DNA of 64,000 nt from Novispirillum itersonii subsp. itersonii ATCC 12639 (lineage in GTDB: Bacteria; Pseudomonadota; Alphaproteobacteria; Rhodospirillales; Rhodospirillaceae): the NCBI RefSeq assembly GCF_000381985.1, contig NZ_KB907338.1:372001-436000 (forward strand), written 5' to 3'. Position 1 is the first letter of the stretch. Every line of letters begins with the position of its first letter. The translations under genes and the position numbers were made by a program. Below the pieces are notes generated by a model, which did no database searches, had not been told where the DNA came from, and saw only the letters and a program-made list of their open reading frames with translations. Shown one piece after another: positions 1-9,632 of this stretch.

Positions 1-1
1 C

Positions 2-2062
2 CCCTATGCCGCTCTGGATGCGGCTGGTACCCCGGATGATCTCCCGGACAGCGTTCCGGACATCGCCGCCCCTGACGAGAGCGGCGGATATGACGACGGG
101 GCATATCAGCCTGCGGCTTATGATGCTGCTTATGATCCGGCGGTCTACGGGGATGAGACCGGCATGGTGACCGACCCCGGCCTGACCGTCGGAGAGGCGG
201 AAGCCCCGGTGGAAGAGCCCGCCGCGGTGCGGATTCTGCCGGAGCATATTCTGGCTGCTGCGGCTGACGGGGCCCCGGCATTTGACCCGGAAACCATTGC
301 CCGTTTTGCCGAAACCGATGAACTGACCGGCGAACCGGTCGAAGATCCCGACTTCTCTGCCGGGTTCGGGGCGGTGTTCCCCGACGCTGAGACCGTGACG
401 GCTGAAGAGTTCGGCGCGGTGATCGGCGGCGGACCTGACGGTGCGCCCGATGCCGACGCCGACACCGACGCAGACGGCGCAACGGATCCGGCGGCGGAGA
501 CGGTCGCTGAGCCTGAAGAGTATCCGGCCCCGCCGATGACCCTGCTGCAGGCTGCCCCGGGGCGGGAGGATGACGACTCCGACGAGGCCGGTCTGGCCGG
601 GCAGGCGCGGATGCTGGAAACCGTGCTGAAGAATTTTAAGGTCCGTGGCGAGATCATGGAAGTGAAGGCCGGGCCGGTCGTCACCCTGTTTGAGTTCGAG
701 CCGGTGCCGGGCACCAAATCCTCGACCGTGATCAACCTGTCCGATGACATTGCCCGCTCGATGAGCGCCGTTACGGCCCGCGTTGCCGTGGTGCCGGGCC
801 GCTCCGCCATCGGGGTGGAACTGCCGAACGCCACCCGCGAGACGGTCTATTTGCGCGAGATGCTGGAAAGCCCGGCCTATGCTGACCATTCCGGACGTCT
901 GCCGCTGGTGCTGGGCAAGGATATCGGCGGGGATCCGGTGGTGGTCGATCTGGCCAAGATGCCGCACCTGCTGATTGCCGGGACCACCGGATCAGGCAAA
1001 TCGGTGGGCATCAACACCATGATCCTGTCGCTGCTGTACCGGCTGTCGCCGCAGCGCTGCCGCCTGATCATGGTGGACCCGAAGATGCTGGAGCTCAGCG
1101 TCTACGACGGTATCCCGCACCTGCTGACTCCGGTGGTGACCGACCCGAAAAAGGCGGTGGTTGCCCTGAAGTGGGCGGTGAAGGAAATGGAAACCCGCTA
1201 CCGCAATATGGCGGCGCTGGGGGTGCGCAATATCGAGGGCTATAACGAGCGTGCCGCCGAGCTGACCGCCCGGGGCGAGCAGGTGACCCGCAAGGTGCAG
1301 ACCGGCTTTGACCGCGAAACCGGCGAACCGACCTTTGAAGACCAGATCATCGACCTGACCGAACTGCCCTATATCGTGGTGGTGGTCGATGAAATGGCTG
1401 ACCTGATGCTGGTGGCCGGTAAAGAGATTGAGGCCACGATCCAGCGTCTGGCACAGATGGCGCGGGCGGCGGGGATCCACCTGATCATGGCGACCCAGCG
1501 CCCCAGCGTTGACGTGATCACCGGCACCATCAAGGCAAACTTCCCGACCCGGATCTCTTTTCAGGTCACCAGCAAGATCGACAGCCGCACCATTCTGGGT
1601 GAACAGGGGGCCGAGCAGCTTCTGGGGCAGGGCGACATGCTGTATATGGCCTCCGGCGGGCGGGTGACCCGTGTGCATGGGCCGTTTGTCTCTGATACGG
1701 AAGTCGAGCGGGTGGTGCGCCACCTGAAAGACTTCTGCGGCGAGCCGGATTATCTGCACACCATCACCGAGGAAGAAGACGACACCGACGCCGATGATGA
1801 TGCAGGCGGGGTGTTTGACGCCACTGCCATGGGCGAAGGCGGCTATGACGACCCCTATGATCAGGCGGTGGCGCTGGTGCTGCGGGAACAGAAGGTCTCG
1901 GTCAGCTTTATCCAGCGGCATCTGCAGATCGGCTATAACCGTGCTGCCCGTATTGTCGAGAAGATGGAGGCGGAAGGCATCATCAGTGCCGCCAACCATG
2001 TCGGCAAGCGCGACATTCTGGTGGCCGCCAACCGCTATCTGGCGGACCGGGGCGGCGACTGA
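2..2062 (+). CDS. ftsK: DNA translocase FtsK, C-terminal part (5' end outside window)
   Basis: ATP-driven double-stranded DNA pump at the division septum that resolves chromosome dimers and clears DNA from the closing septum. The frame is open from base 2, so the gene begins upstream and the N-terminal membrane domain is missing here. The visible part opens with a long Asp/Glu/Ala/Pro-rich linker (to about base 540), typical of FtsK. The motor follows, with Walker A GTTGSGKS at 980-1003 and Walker [12 protein letters not shown] near 1375-1405. A C-terminal winged-helix gamma domain of the type that reads KOPS sites lies at about 1855-2045. Family assignment is secure; residue numbers of the full protein cannot be given. 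An intrinsic terminator follows the stop. Confidence 0.96.
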   Translation, partial: PYAALDAAGTPDDLPDSVPDIAAPDESGGYDDGAYQPAAYDAAYDPAVYGDETGMVTDPGLTVGEAEAPVEEPAAVRILPEHILAAAADGAPAFDPETIARFAETDELTGEPVEDPDFSAGFGAVFPDAETVTAEEFGAVIGGGPDGAPDADADTDADGATDPAAETVAEPEEYPAPPMTLLQAAPGREDDDSDEAGLAGQARMLETVLKNFKVRGEIMEVKAGPVVTLFEFEPVPGTKSSTVINLSDDIARSMSAVTARVAVVPGRSAIGVELPNATRETVYLREMLESPAYADHSGRLPLVLGKDIGGDPVVVDLAKMPHLLIAGTTGSGKSVGINTMILSLLYRLSPQRCRLIMVDPKMLELSVYDGIPHLLTPVVTDPKKAVVALKWAVKEMETRYRNMAALGVRNIEGYNERAAELTARGEQVTRKVQTGFDRETGEPTFEDQIIDLTELPYIVVVVDEMADLMLVAGKEIEATIQRLAQMARAAGIHLIMATQRPSVDVITGTIKANFPTRISFQVTSKIDSRTILGEQGAEQLLGQGDMLYMASGGRVTRVHGPFVSDTEVERVVRHLKDFCGEPDYLHTITEEEDDTDADDDAGGVFDATAMGEGGYDDPYDQAVALVLREQKVSVSFIQRHLQIGYNRAARIVEKMEAEGIISAANHVGKRDILVAANRYLADRGGD

Positions 2063-2100
2063 CCGCTCTGTCTGCGGCCGGGCCTGAAAGCAGGATCATC

Positions 2101-2140
2101 ACAGGGGGCGGAGAGCAGATCTCCGCCCTGTCTGTTTTCC
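2101..2140 (+). terminator. Rho-independent terminator after ftsK
   Basis: The arms GGCGGAGA and TCTCCGCC, extended by ACAG/CTGT, form a GC-rich stem with a five-base loop. A short T-rich stretch (CTGTTTTCC) follows. It sits about 40 bases after the ftsK stop and before the next gene. Confidence 0.7.
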
Positions 2141-2247
2141 GGCGGCGGGGACGGACAGGATAGGCCGTTTCTTCAGGCGGCGATCTGGGGTAAGACGGTG
2201 CCGCTGAACAAGCAGTGATCGACAGGGCCGTTCTTGTGGGGGGTGTC

Positions 2248-3627
2248 ATGCGGGGCTTTGCCATGATGCAGGGGATGAAGGGGCTGGCGCTGTGCGTGCT
2301 GATCGCCTGTGCGGTGATGGCCGGACACATCTTCCAGAAAGGGCTGGGAATCCAGCCGGATTCCCCGCGCTATATCGCCTCGGGCCTTAACCTGTATCAG
2401 CATGGTGTGCTGACTGGCGGCTGGGCATATGATCCGGCTCAGGCCCCGGCCCCGGGGCTGCCGCAGGGCGGGGTGTTCACCTCGCTGGAGCTGGCGCTGG
2501 CCGCCGCGCTGGATGACCGGACCCGGTCAGCGCTGGAATGTGCGGTGCGGGAAAGCATCCATGCCCCCTGTGACCGGGGAATGACCTCTCTGAAGGCGAT
2601 GTATTCCGTCGAGATTGCGGTGTTTCTGATCTGTCTGGTCAGTGTGGCGCGGCTGCTGTTTGGGGACTGGCTGCGTCCGGCGCTGGCGCTGGCGTTTGCG
2701 CTGTCGTTCAAGGAAATGCGGGCCTACAGCCATGATGTGCTGAGTGAGCCGGCCTTCATGATGATGAGCGGGCTGTTTCTGCTGGCAGTGATGCGGGCGG
2801 TGCGGGCCGGTGGCCGGGCGCTGCCATGGCTGCTGGCCGGGCTGGCGCTGGGGGGAATGGCGCTGGTGAAACCGGCGTGGAGCGCTCTGCCGGTCGGGTC
2901 GTTGCTGGTGCTGGCGGGTATGCTTGTGCTGCACCGGGGCCGGGCGTTGGTCTGGGGGCAGTGCTGGGGGGCCTTTGCACTGGGCTGGGTGCTGGCGATG
3001 GCACCGCTGCTGCTGCGGAATTATCTGGTGATGGATTTTGTCGGTCTGTCTGATGGCGGTTACATGCTGGCGCCGCTGTCAGACCGGCTGGGCTACAATG
3101 CGATGGGCTGGCGGGAACTGGCCGCCGGGGTGCTGTTCTACCTGCCGGACTTCGGTGATAACGCCGCCATTGCCCTGTTCGGGCAGGATATTGCCGAGAA
3201 GCTGGCCTGGGGGGATCACAGCTATTACATCTACGGTCGCGATGTCCTGCACCGGATGGCGCTGGCCAAGGGCAGCGTTGCCGAGGCGAAGGCGTTCCTG
3301 TGGTCAGAGCATTTCTTCAATACCCCGGTGAAAAGCCTGCTGGTGTCGGTGCTGCTGGCGTGGCGCGGTCTGTTTGTCGGCAGCCTGCTGGGGCTGGCGG
3401 CGCTGCTGCTGCTGGTGCCGGTGCTGCGTGGTCTGAGCCATCCGCAGCGGACCGGCCTGCTGGCCCTGCTGCTGCCGCTGGGTATGATGGTCGGGGCGCA
3501 GGCGCTGATCTCGGTCAGCATCCCCCGCTATAACGTCGGCCTGATCGTGCCGTTTTCTCTGGTGCTGGCGCAGGCGGTGTACTGGCTGGGGCAGCGGGGA
3601 TATCGGCGGCTGGGGCGGCGGGGCTAA
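2248..3627 (+). CDS. Polytopic membrane protein, GT-C/ArnT-like glycosyltransferase fold
   Basis: About 459 residues with roughly ten hydrophobic segments. An extracytoplasmic loop after the first segment contains QPDSPRY, and a later loop contains LSEP followed by a hydrophobic helix. Acidic residues in the first loop followed by a multispanning body are the pattern of GT-C (PMT/ArnT/GT39-like) enzymes, which transfer sugars from polyprenyl-phosphate carriers on the periplasmic face. Substrate and acceptor cannot be inferred. The ATG at 2248 is preferred over an upstream in-frame GTG at 2215 because it follows a G-rich ribosome site (GTGGGGGG). Neighbours give no pathway context. Membrane location is sure; the enzymatic call is tentative. 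Confidence 0.6.
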   Translation: MRGFAMMQGMKGLALCVLIACAVMAGHIFQKGLGIQPDSPRYIASGLNLYQHGVLTGGWAYDPAQAPAPGLPQGGVFTSLELALAAALDDRTRSALECAVRESIHAPCDRGMTSLKAMYSVEIAVFLICLVSVARLLFGDWLRPALALAFALSFKEMRAYSHDVLSEPAFMMMSGLFLLAVMRAVRAGGRALPWLLAGLALGGMALVKPAWSALPVGSLLVLAGMLVLHRGRALVWGQCWGAFALGWVLAMAPLLLRNYLVMDFVGLSDGGYMLAPLSDRLGYNAMGWRELAAGVLFYLPDFGDNAAIALFGQDIAEKLAWGDHSYYIYGRDVLHRMALAKGSVAEAKAFLWSEHFFNTPVKSLLVSVLLAWRGLFVGSLLGLAALLLLVPVLRGLSHPQRTGLLALLLPLGMMVGAQALISVSIPRYNVGLIVPFSLVLAQAVYWLGQRGYRRLGRRG

Positions 3628-3699
3628 GGGCCATCGGGGCGAAAAGTCCTTTTCCGTCTGGGCTTGATTTTCCCCGGCGGGCGGGATAGAGGGCGGGGC

Positions 3700-4698
3700 A
3701 TGATGACTGACACCGTCCCCCCTGCCGTTTCCGGGATCGGCACCGCCCCTGAGCTGGAGGCGGTGGCCCGCCGCTATGCCGTGAAGACCACGCCGTTCCT
3801 CGAGGCGCTGATGGCCGGGGCCGGGCCGGATGACCCGCTGGTGCGGCAGTTCCGCCCCGACGCGCGGGAACTGGTGACCACCCCGGATGAAGTGGCGGAT
3901 CCGATCGGCGATGACGCCAAAAGCCCGTTGCCGGGCATCGTTCACCGTTACCCTGACCGGCTGCTGCTGAAGCCGGTGCATGTCTGTGCCGCTTACTGCC
4001 GCTTCTGCTTCCGGCGCGAGGTGGTGGGGCCGGGCAGCGAAGCCCTGAACGACGCCCAGCTTGATGCAGCGCTGGCCTATATCGCCGCCCAGCCGAAGGT
4101 GTGGGAAGTGATCCTGACCGGCGGTGATCCGCTGCTGCTGTCACCGCGCCGCATCCGCCGGATTACGGAGGCGCTGGATGCGGTGCCGCAGGTGGAAATC
4201 GTGCGCTGGCATACCCGGCTTCCGGTGCATGATCCGGCGCGGATCACCTGTGATCTGGTGACCGCGCTGACCGCGGCCCCTCGTCTGGTGCCGTGGGTGG
4301 CGATTCACGCCAATCATGCCGATGAATTTGTGCCGGAGGTGGTGGCGGCGGTGCGCCGTCTGGCCGACGCGGGGATTCCGCTGGTGTCGCAAAGCGTGCT
4401 GCTGCGCGGGGTGAATGACACCCCGGAGGCGCTGGAGGCTCTGTTCCGGGCGTTGGTCCGCAACCGTATCAAGCCCTATTACCTGCACCATCCCGATCTG
4501 GCATCGGGGACCAGCCATTTCCGGCTGCCGGTGGAAGAAGGGCGGGCCCTGATGAAGCGTCTGCGCGGGCGGGTGTCCGGGCTTGGGCTGCCGACCTACA
4601 TTCTCGACCGGCCCGGCGGGCTGGGCAAGGTGCCGCTCGGCCCGGCGTGGCCGGAAGACTGGTCGGACGGGACCGGGCCGGATGTGCTGACCTACTGA
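3700..4698 (+). CDS. Radical SAM lysine 2,3-aminomutase family protein (EpmB-like)
   Basis: Radical S-adenosylmethionine enzyme of the KamA/EpmB family, which isomerises L-alpha-lysine to beta-lysine. The short, EpmB-like length (about 332 residues, against over 400 for clostridial KamA) favours the version that prepares beta-lysine for elongation factor P modification. The cluster-binding motif CAAYCRFC lies near residues 96-103 and is followed by FRR. The GGDPLLL motif and the PLP-lysine region near the C terminus are also present. Two adjacent ATGs (3700, 3703) follow a GAGGGCGGGG ribosome site; an upstream in-frame TTG at 3664 is less likely. No epmA or efp is in the window, so the EF-P role is inferred from family only. 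Confidence 0.82.
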   Translation: MMTDTVPPAVSGIGTAPELEAVARRYAVKTTPFLEALMAGAGPDDPLVRQFRPDARELVTTPDEVADPIGDDAKSPLPGIVHRYPDRLLLKPVHVCAAYCRFCFRREVVGPGSEALNDAQLDAALAYIAAQPKVWEVILTGGDPLLLSPRRIRRITEALDAVPQVEIVRWHTRLPVHDPARITCDLVTALTAAPRLVPWVAIHANHADEFVPEVVAAVRRLADAGIPLVSQSVLLRGVNDTPEALEALFRALVRNRIKPYYLHHPDLASGTSHFRLPVEEGRALMKRLRGRVSGLGLPTYILDRPGGLGKVPLGPAWPEDWSDGTGPDVLTY

Positions 4699-4707
4699 CG
4701 GCGGGCC

Positions 4708-4983
4708 TTATTCCGCCGGGGCCGGTTCCGGCGTGGTGTCCGGGTCGTTAAGAGTCACCATGCCGGTGGCGACGAAGGTGCGTTCCAGCTGCCATAGGGC
4801 AAGAATGGCAACCGGGGCCATAATGGCGGAGACGACACCGGCGGTCTTCAGCGGTGTTGGCAGGCCCAGTGCTTCCAGCACCAGCAGGCAGACCACGCTC
4901 AACGATTCCCAGACCAGTACAAAGGGGCCCAGATTTTCCAGCAGGGTGGCTTTTTCCAGAATGGCTTTGGTCGGCATTGTCAT
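4708..4983 (-). CDS. Small membrane protein of unknown function
   Basis: About 91 residues with two hydrophobic segments (a FVLVWESLSVVCLLVLEAL-like stretch and an AGVVSAIMAPVAILALW-like stretch) and a Pro/Glu/Ala-rich polar tail. The ATG at 4983, or a second ATG at 4977, is chosen because a run of AGAGGGGGG lies just upstream; 4977 has the better spacing. I do not recognise a family. It converges on the aminomutase gene with only nine bases between the two stops. Confidence 0.6.
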   Translation of the reverse strand: MTMPTKAILEKATLLENLGPFVLVWESLSVVCLLVLEALGLPTPLKTAGVVSAIMAPVAILALWQLERTFVATGMVTLNDPDTTPEPAPAE

Positions 4984-5112
4984 CCCCCCTCTGTTGTTGC
5001 GTGGCGTGACGCACGGCAGCAGATAAGAAAAACCATACCCCAAAAACGAGAAAATAGCAGTATCATCCGTAAGGGTATATCTGGGCGGACAAGCCTGTTC
5101 AGGGCTTAGGGC

Positions 5113-5790
5113 TCAGTCCTGCCAGCCGCAGGCGCGCAGGGCCTGCACCATGTGCGACGGCGGCGGCGCATCGACGGTGATCGGCGGCTTTTCGGCATAC
5201 AGCGGAATGGTGACGGAACGGGAATGCAGATGCATGGCCCGGCGGTCGGCCTGACCATACAGCGGGTCGCCCAGCAGCGGCGCGCCGATGGCGGCCATAT
5301 GGACGCGGATCTGGTGGGTGCGGCCGGTGCGGGGGTAGCATTCAATCCACGCCAGCCCATCGCGGGACCGCCCCATAACGCGGTAATCGGTGATTGATTC
5401 CTGCCCTTCCTTGGGGTCAACCACCATACGCCAGCCCCCGGTGGGGGTCATCTTGCGCAGGGGCAGGCTGACGGTGCCGCTGTCCTGCTCCGGCGCGGCG
5501 GTGCAGACCGCCCAGTAAACCTTGCCGACCTTACCCTGCTGGAACAGCTTGCCCATCCGCCTCAGGCCCTTGTGGTGGCGGCCAAGGATCAGACAGCCGG
5601 AGGTGTCACGGTCCAGCCGGTGGGCCAGCGCCGGGGGGCGGGGATGTTCGAAGCACAGATGGCGGAAGGAGTCTTCCAGATTGGGGCCGCCGCCGGGCCC
5701 GGCATGGACCGGCAGCCCGGCAGGTTTGTTGATCACCAGAATCAGGCGATCTTTGAACAGCACTCGGGACTGAATTTCCTGCGGGGTCAT
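5113..5790 (-). CDS. RNA pseudouridine synthase, RluA family
   Basis: Converts specific uridines in rRNA or tRNA to pseudouridine. The catalytic motif HRLDRDTSG contains the active-site aspartate (about residue 60 from the ATG). The second signature GRTHQIRVH appears downstream, and the NKPAGLPVH motif sits near the N terminus. At about 225 residues it lacks an N-terminal S4 domain, as in the RluA/TruC-like subgroup, so the target cannot be named. The ATG at 5790 is used; a TTG at 5808 would add six residues, and no strong ribosome site separates them. Family call is firm, specificity open. Confidence 0.9.
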   Translation of the reverse strand: MTPQEIQSRVLFKDRLILVINKPAGLPVHAGPGGGPNLEDSFRHLCFEHPRPPALAHRLDRDTSGCLILGRHHKGLRRMGKLFQQGKVGKVYWAVCTAAPEQDSGTVSLPLRKMTPTGGWRMVVDPKEGQESITDYRVMGRSRDGLAWIECYPRTGRTHQIRVHMAAIGAPLLGDPLYGQADRRAMHLHSRSVTIPLYAEKPPITVDAPPPSHMVQALRACGWQD

Positions 5791-5859
5791 GCGATGGTGG
5801 TCCGGCAAAAGGGGCTAGCAGCGGCAGATACCCTATTTCCGCCGGAACGGGAAGGCCTG

Positions 5860-6504
5860 TCAGCCTGTTGGGGGATCAGGGTGGCGGGCGGTCAGGGCGG
5901 CGCACAGCATCCCGCTCAGCATATCGGCATAGGCGGTGATCTCCTCCGCCGGGCGGGGCCGGGCGGAAAACTGTTTACCGACTCCGCTTAAGGTATGGAT
6001 CAGCAACTCGGCCAGCAGTGCCTGCCGTGATAGCGGCAGATCAGGGCGGGTGGTGGCGATGAAGGCCTGCATTGCCTGTGCGGTTCCGGCGCGGGCCTCC
6101 TGCGCTTCCAGGGTGTCACGGTACAGCGGCGCGGCATCACTGAGGGCACCGCGGATCGCGGCTTCGTCACATTCCGATTGCAGAAAAGTATGGGCCAGCC
6201 GCCGCAGCCGGTCCGGCGGGGGCAGGGTGGCATCGGCCAGAATCTGTTGCAGCAGGGCGGCGGTCTGCCGCCATTCATCACTTTGCAGGCGGAACAGGAT
6301 CGCCGCCTTGTTGGGGAAGTACTGGTACAGCGACCCAACGCTGACCCCGGCCCGCTCCGCCACCCGGGCAGAGGTGAAACGGGTGGCACCGTCGCTGCGC
6401 AAAACCTGAACCGCAGCCTCGAGGATCGCGGCGACAAGATCGGCAGAGCGGGCCTGCTTCGGGGTCCGGCGTGAGGAAATCTGCGGGTTCTGGCGGTTGG
6501 TCAT
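5860..6504 (-). CDS. TetR-family transcriptional regulator
   Basis: About 214 residues with a classical N-terminal TetR helix-turn-helix (TSARVAERAGVSVGSLYQYF, about residues 40-62) and an all-helical ligand-binding half. The upstream frame extends further, but the ATG at 6504 (MTNRQNP) fits normal TetR N termini. It is transcribed away from the MFS transporter starting at 6672. This is the usual arrangement for a repressor of a drug or metabolite exporter, so the transporter is the likely target. The inducer is unknown. A small palindrome in the shared spacer is a possible operator. Confidence 0.9.
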   Translation of the reverse strand: MTNRQNPQISSRRTPKQARSADLVAAILEAAVQVLRSDGATRFTSARVAERAGVSVGSLYQYFPNKAAILFRLQSDEWRQTAALLQQILADATLPPPDRLRRLAHTFLQSECDEAAIRGALSDAAPLYRDTLEAQEARAGTAQAMQAFIATTRPDLPLSRQALLAELLIHTLSGVGKQFSARPRPAEEITAYADMLSGMLCAALTARHPDPPTG

Positions 6505-6575
6505 GACGACGGACCTTTCAGGGCGGGAATGCGAATTGCCGCAGATCCCCGACGGGCGCAGGATCAAACACGACG

Positions 6576-6589
6576 AAACCATCAGGTTT
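6576..6589. promoter_or_regulatory. Candidate TetR operator in the divergent spacer
   Basis: AAACC-ATCA-GGTTT is a perfect five-base inverted repeat inside an AT-richer stretch of the 167-bp spacer between the divergent tetR-like and MFS genes. The outer bases GACG and CGTC add partial symmetry. The position suits a shared operator; binding is inferred, not shown. Confidence 0.4.
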
Positions 6590-6671
6590 TATAGCACGTC
6601 GGCGGGCCGGGGGCACCGGCCCGCCGATGCACTGCCGGATGCTCCGGCATACTCTCTGAAGGATATCTGCG

Positions 6672-7856
6672 ATGACAGGATCTGTTCCTGCCACCGACAG
6701 CCGGGTGTTCGCCACCCTGCTGCCGCTGACGGTGGCTGTGTTTTTGGCCTTTCTGACCATCGGCATGCAGTTGCCGGTGCTGCCGCTGCACCTGAAGACG
6801 GTGCTGGGCATGGGGCCGGTGGTGATTGGTGTGGTGGTGGGGGCGCAGTTTGCCGCCGCGCTGCTGTCCCGCGCCGGGGCGGGCACCTTTGCCGATCTGC
6901 GTGGGAGTCGGCGGGCGGTGTGGGCCGGGCTGGTGACGGCGGCGGCCTCCGGCGTGGTGACGGTGCTGTCCCTGCCGTTTGTGAGTGTTCCGGCGCTGTC
7001 GGTGGCGGTGCTGCTGCTGGGGCGGGTGGTGCTGGCGGTGGGGGAAAGCCTGATCATCACCGGCGCGCTGGGCTGGGGTGTCGGGCTGGTCGGCCCGCAG
7101 AATGCCGGGAAGGTGATGGTGTGGAACGGTATCGCCATCTATGGCGCCTTCGCGCTGGGGGCCCCGCTGGGGGTGGCCGTCTCGGCGCGCTGGGGGATGA
7201 CCGGGGTGGGGCTGGCCACGGTTGTGCTGCCGCTGGCTGCCGGGCTGTTGCTGGGCGGTATGCGGACGGTGGCACCGTCGGCGGTCCGGCGGACCCCGTT
7301 TTACCGGGTGCTGGGGGCGGTGTGGGTGCCGGGGTTGGGGCTGGCGCTGTCCAGCATCGGGCTGGGGGTGATTTCGGCCTTTGCCGCCCTGCTGTTCACC
7401 GCCCGGGGCTGGGGCGATGCCGGGCTGGTGTTCACCGCCTTTGGGGTGGCGTTCATCCTTGCCCGTCTGCTGTTCGGGTCGTTGCCGGACCGTCTGGGCG
7501 GGGCGCGGGTGGCGCTGGTCAGTGTGCTGATCGAAGCCGTCGGAATGCTGGTGATCTGGGGGGCGGAGACAGCGGCGATGGCCTGTCTGGGGGCGGCGCT
7601 GACCGGGTTCGGTTATTCGCTGGCCTTCCCCGGTTTCGGGGTGGAGGCCGTGCGCCGGGCCCCGCCGCAGACGCGCGGTCTGGCAATGGGGGCCTATGTC
7701 GCTTTCCTCGATCTGGCACTGGGGATCACCGGCCCGCTGGCCGGGGTGCTGGCGGACAGCCGGGGGTTGGCGGCGGTGTTTGCCGCCGGGGCGGCGGCGG
7801 TGGCGCTGTCGGCGCTGGTGGCCCTGCGGCTGTGGATGCAGCCTCGCCCGGCGTAA
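6672..7856 (+). CDS. Major facilitator superfamily transporter
   Basis: A 394-residue protein with about twelve hydrophobic helices and the MFS loop 2-3 basic signature (FADLRGSRR near residue 75). The equivalent loop in the second half reads GSLPDRLGG. The size and the short termini resemble the YhhS/YfcJ-type (arabinose efflux-like) MFS group. It is divergent from the TetR-like regulator and probably controlled by it, suggesting an efflux role. The substrate cannot be predicted. The gene ends at a tandem repeat and a strong hairpin. Confidence 0.88.
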   Translation: MTGSVPATDSRVFATLLPLTVAVFLAFLTIGMQLPVLPLHLKTVLGMGPVVIGVVVGAQFAAALLSRAGAGTFADLRGSRRAVWAGLVTAAASGVVTVLSLPFVSVPALSVAVLLLGRVVLAVGESLIITGALGWGVGLVGPQNAGKVMVWNGIAIYGAFALGAPLGVAVSARWGMTGVGLATVVLPLAAGLLLGGMRTVAPSAVRRTPFYRVLGAVWVPGLGLALSSIGLGVISAFAALLFTARGWGDAGLVFTAFGVAFILARLLFGSLPDRLGGARVALVSVLIEAVGMLVIWGAETAAMACLGAALTGFGYSLAFPGFGVEAVRRAPPQTRGLAMGAYVAFLDLALGITGPLAGVLADSRGLAAVFAAGAAAVALSALVALRLWMQPRPA

Positions 7857-7870
7857 AGGTCTGGCCCGGC

Positions 7871-7918
7871 CAGACAGAACGTGGTCAGACAGAACGCGGT
7901 CAGACAGAACGCGGTCAG
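7871..7918 (+). repeat. 15-bp tandem repeat, about three copies
   Basis: The unit CAGACAGAACGCGGT is repeated at 7871, 7886 and 7901 (first copy with one change), with a partial fourth copy. It lies between the MFS stop and the shared terminator, in no gene. Confidence 0.85.
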
Positions 7919-7927
7919 AAAGGCAAA

Positions 7928-7955
7928 CCCCGGACAGAGGTGGCTCTGTCCGGGG
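7928..7955. terminator. Strong hairpin terminator between convergent genes
   Basis: Perfect 12-base arms CCCCGGACAGAG and CTCTGTCCGGGG enclose a GTGG loop. It sits between the MFS gene and the convergent DUF945 gene and probably serves both. The T-rich tail is weak, so efficiency is uncertain. Confidence 0.7.
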
Positions 7956-7974
7956 TCTGTGTCTTGGTCTGGCT

Positions 7975-9405
7975 TTACTTCTTCGGCGGCACCGGTGTCA
8001 CGGCGGGTTCCGGCGGGGTTTCTTCTTCCAGCTCGCCCTCGTCCGGATATTCCTCAGTGTCATCATACAGGCCGCCCCCCAGCAGCCCGCTTTCGGCCAG
8101 CGGCTGGTCGAGCAGGGCATTCAGGGTTTCATCGGCGGTCAGCAGGCCCATTTTCACCTGTTCGGCGGCCAGCGGCAGGTTGTTGACCTTCAGCACGGCG
8201 TCTTTCAGGGAGTATTCCGACTTCAGACCGTCGGCGGTGGCGACGGCGAATCCGGTGGCAACGGCCATCTGCACCTGTTCCTTCGGCAGATTTTTACTGG
8301 ACACGTTGATCTCGCCCGATGACGACAGCAGGGTGGTCAGCGAGACCGGCCCGGTGGCCGACGGGGCTTTGCCGATGGTCACCGCCATCTTACCGGCGAC
8401 GGTGCCGTTGATCTGGTCACTGTTCAGGGTGCCGGTCAGCACCGGAATGGAGATGCCGAACCCGTTGTTGATCACCCCACGCAGATCTTTGCGGAAGGCT
8501 TCATCTTCCTCGGCGGTGATGTTCTGCAGGAAGTCAGACTTCTCCATCAGGTCCGACATCCGCTTCAGCGGGGCCAGATCCATGCCGGTGATGTGGATGT
8601 CCAGTGCGGCATCAGACACGGTCTGGCCGCTGGCGGCGCCCTTCTTCAGGCGGGTGCCGATGCGGATATCCAGCCGGTCACCGTTCTGCAGCGCCTCGGC
8701 GGTGTATTTCAGCCCTTCGACCTGGGCTTCGGTGCTGCTCAGCTTCTCCAGCGCCACGGTGCCGGTGCCAAGGCCCAGCGCGATATCGGAGTAATCGCCG
8801 GTGACGGAGAAGCCTTTGACGTCAATGGCCTCTCCCTTGCCGCGCAGTTCGGCGCTGGGGAAGGTGAAGGTGAAGCGGGCGGCTTTGCCGTCGGTTTCCA
8901 CCATACCGCCGGCGGGGGCGGTGGTGACGCTTTCGCCGTCTTTGTTCACCTTCATTTCCGGCAGGGTGTAATCGGTCTTGATCTGGCCCTGATAGCCGAC
9001 GCTGCCGGCCCCGCTGAGGGTCAGGCGCTTGCCCAGCACTTCGGTCAGGTTTTTGTCAATCTCGCCGGTCGGGCTGACCGACCAGTTGATCCGTGCGGCT
9101 GAGCCCGGCAGCAGCAGATGAGACAGGCTGTAGGTGACTTCGCCGACCGGCAGGTCTTCCGGCGGGATGGCGGCTCCGGTCAGTACCGGCTTAACCTGAA
9201 ACGATCCCTTGGCCGACAGCAGGCCGGTGGTGTGTTCCAGCTTGGTGATTTCCATGCCGGTTTCGGTGCCCGGGCGGGCGGCATAGGCGCGGAAGGCGGC
9301 CTCGGTCTTGGTTGCCATCACATGGCTGGCACCGATCCAGCCTGCGGCGGCGGCCCCCAGAACGGCAACGGCGGCTCCGGCGGCTTTGACGGGTGTTGAA
9401 ACCAT
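7975..9405 (-). CDS. DUF945 (YdgA-like) envelope protein
   Basis: About 476 residues. An N-terminal membrane anchor or uncleaved signal (AAGAAVAVLGAAAAGWIGA, about residues 6-26) is followed by a long, beta-rich, periplasm-type body and a Pro/Glu-rich C terminus. The layout and motifs such as LEHTTGLLSAKGSF match the DUF945/YdgA family, whose molecular role is not established. The ATG at 9405 follows a good GGAGA ribosome site; an in-frame start at 9423 lies on the wrong side of that site. The gene is monocistronic here. Confidence 0.78.
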   Translation of the reverse strand: MVSTPVKAAGAAVAVLGAAAAGWIGASHVMATKTEAAFRAYAARPGTETGMEITKLEHTTGLLSAKGSFQVKPVLTGAAIPPEDLPVGEVTYSLSHLLLPGSAARINWSVSPTGEIDKNLTEVLGKRLTLSGAGSVGYQGQIKTDYTLPEMKVNKDGESVTTAPAGGMVETDGKAARFTFTFPSAELRGKGEAIDVKGFSVTGDYSDIALGLGTGTVALEKLSSTEAQVEGLKYTAEALQNGDRLDIRIGTRLKKGAASGQTVSDAALDIHITGMDLAPLKRMSDLMEKSDFLQNITAEEDEAFRKDLRGVINNGFGISIPVLTGTLNSDQINGTVAGKMAVTIGKAPSATGPVSLTTLLSSSGEINVSSKNLPKEQVQMAVATGFAVATADGLKSEYSLKDAVLKVNNLPLAAEQVKMGLLTADETLNALLDQPLAESGLLGGGLYDDTEEYPDEGELEEETPPEPAVTPVPPKK

Positions 9406-9632
9406 AGCTATCTCCTGCCCCACAAGATAAGTGCGTTATGCGTGTATTGGTTGGATGATCTCCTGTAAAGCGGTTTATAGCAGGGTCCTGCGGCTTTTAC
9501 TGTGATGCAACGGGACCATATCCATATTTTTTTGCGATGCAGGGCAGAGGGGGGACGGGGCTGGTCAAGTTGCCCCGCTGTATGATGTTATCAGCCGCTC
9601 TTTCCTTTCCCCCTGACCCGGACCATGCCGCC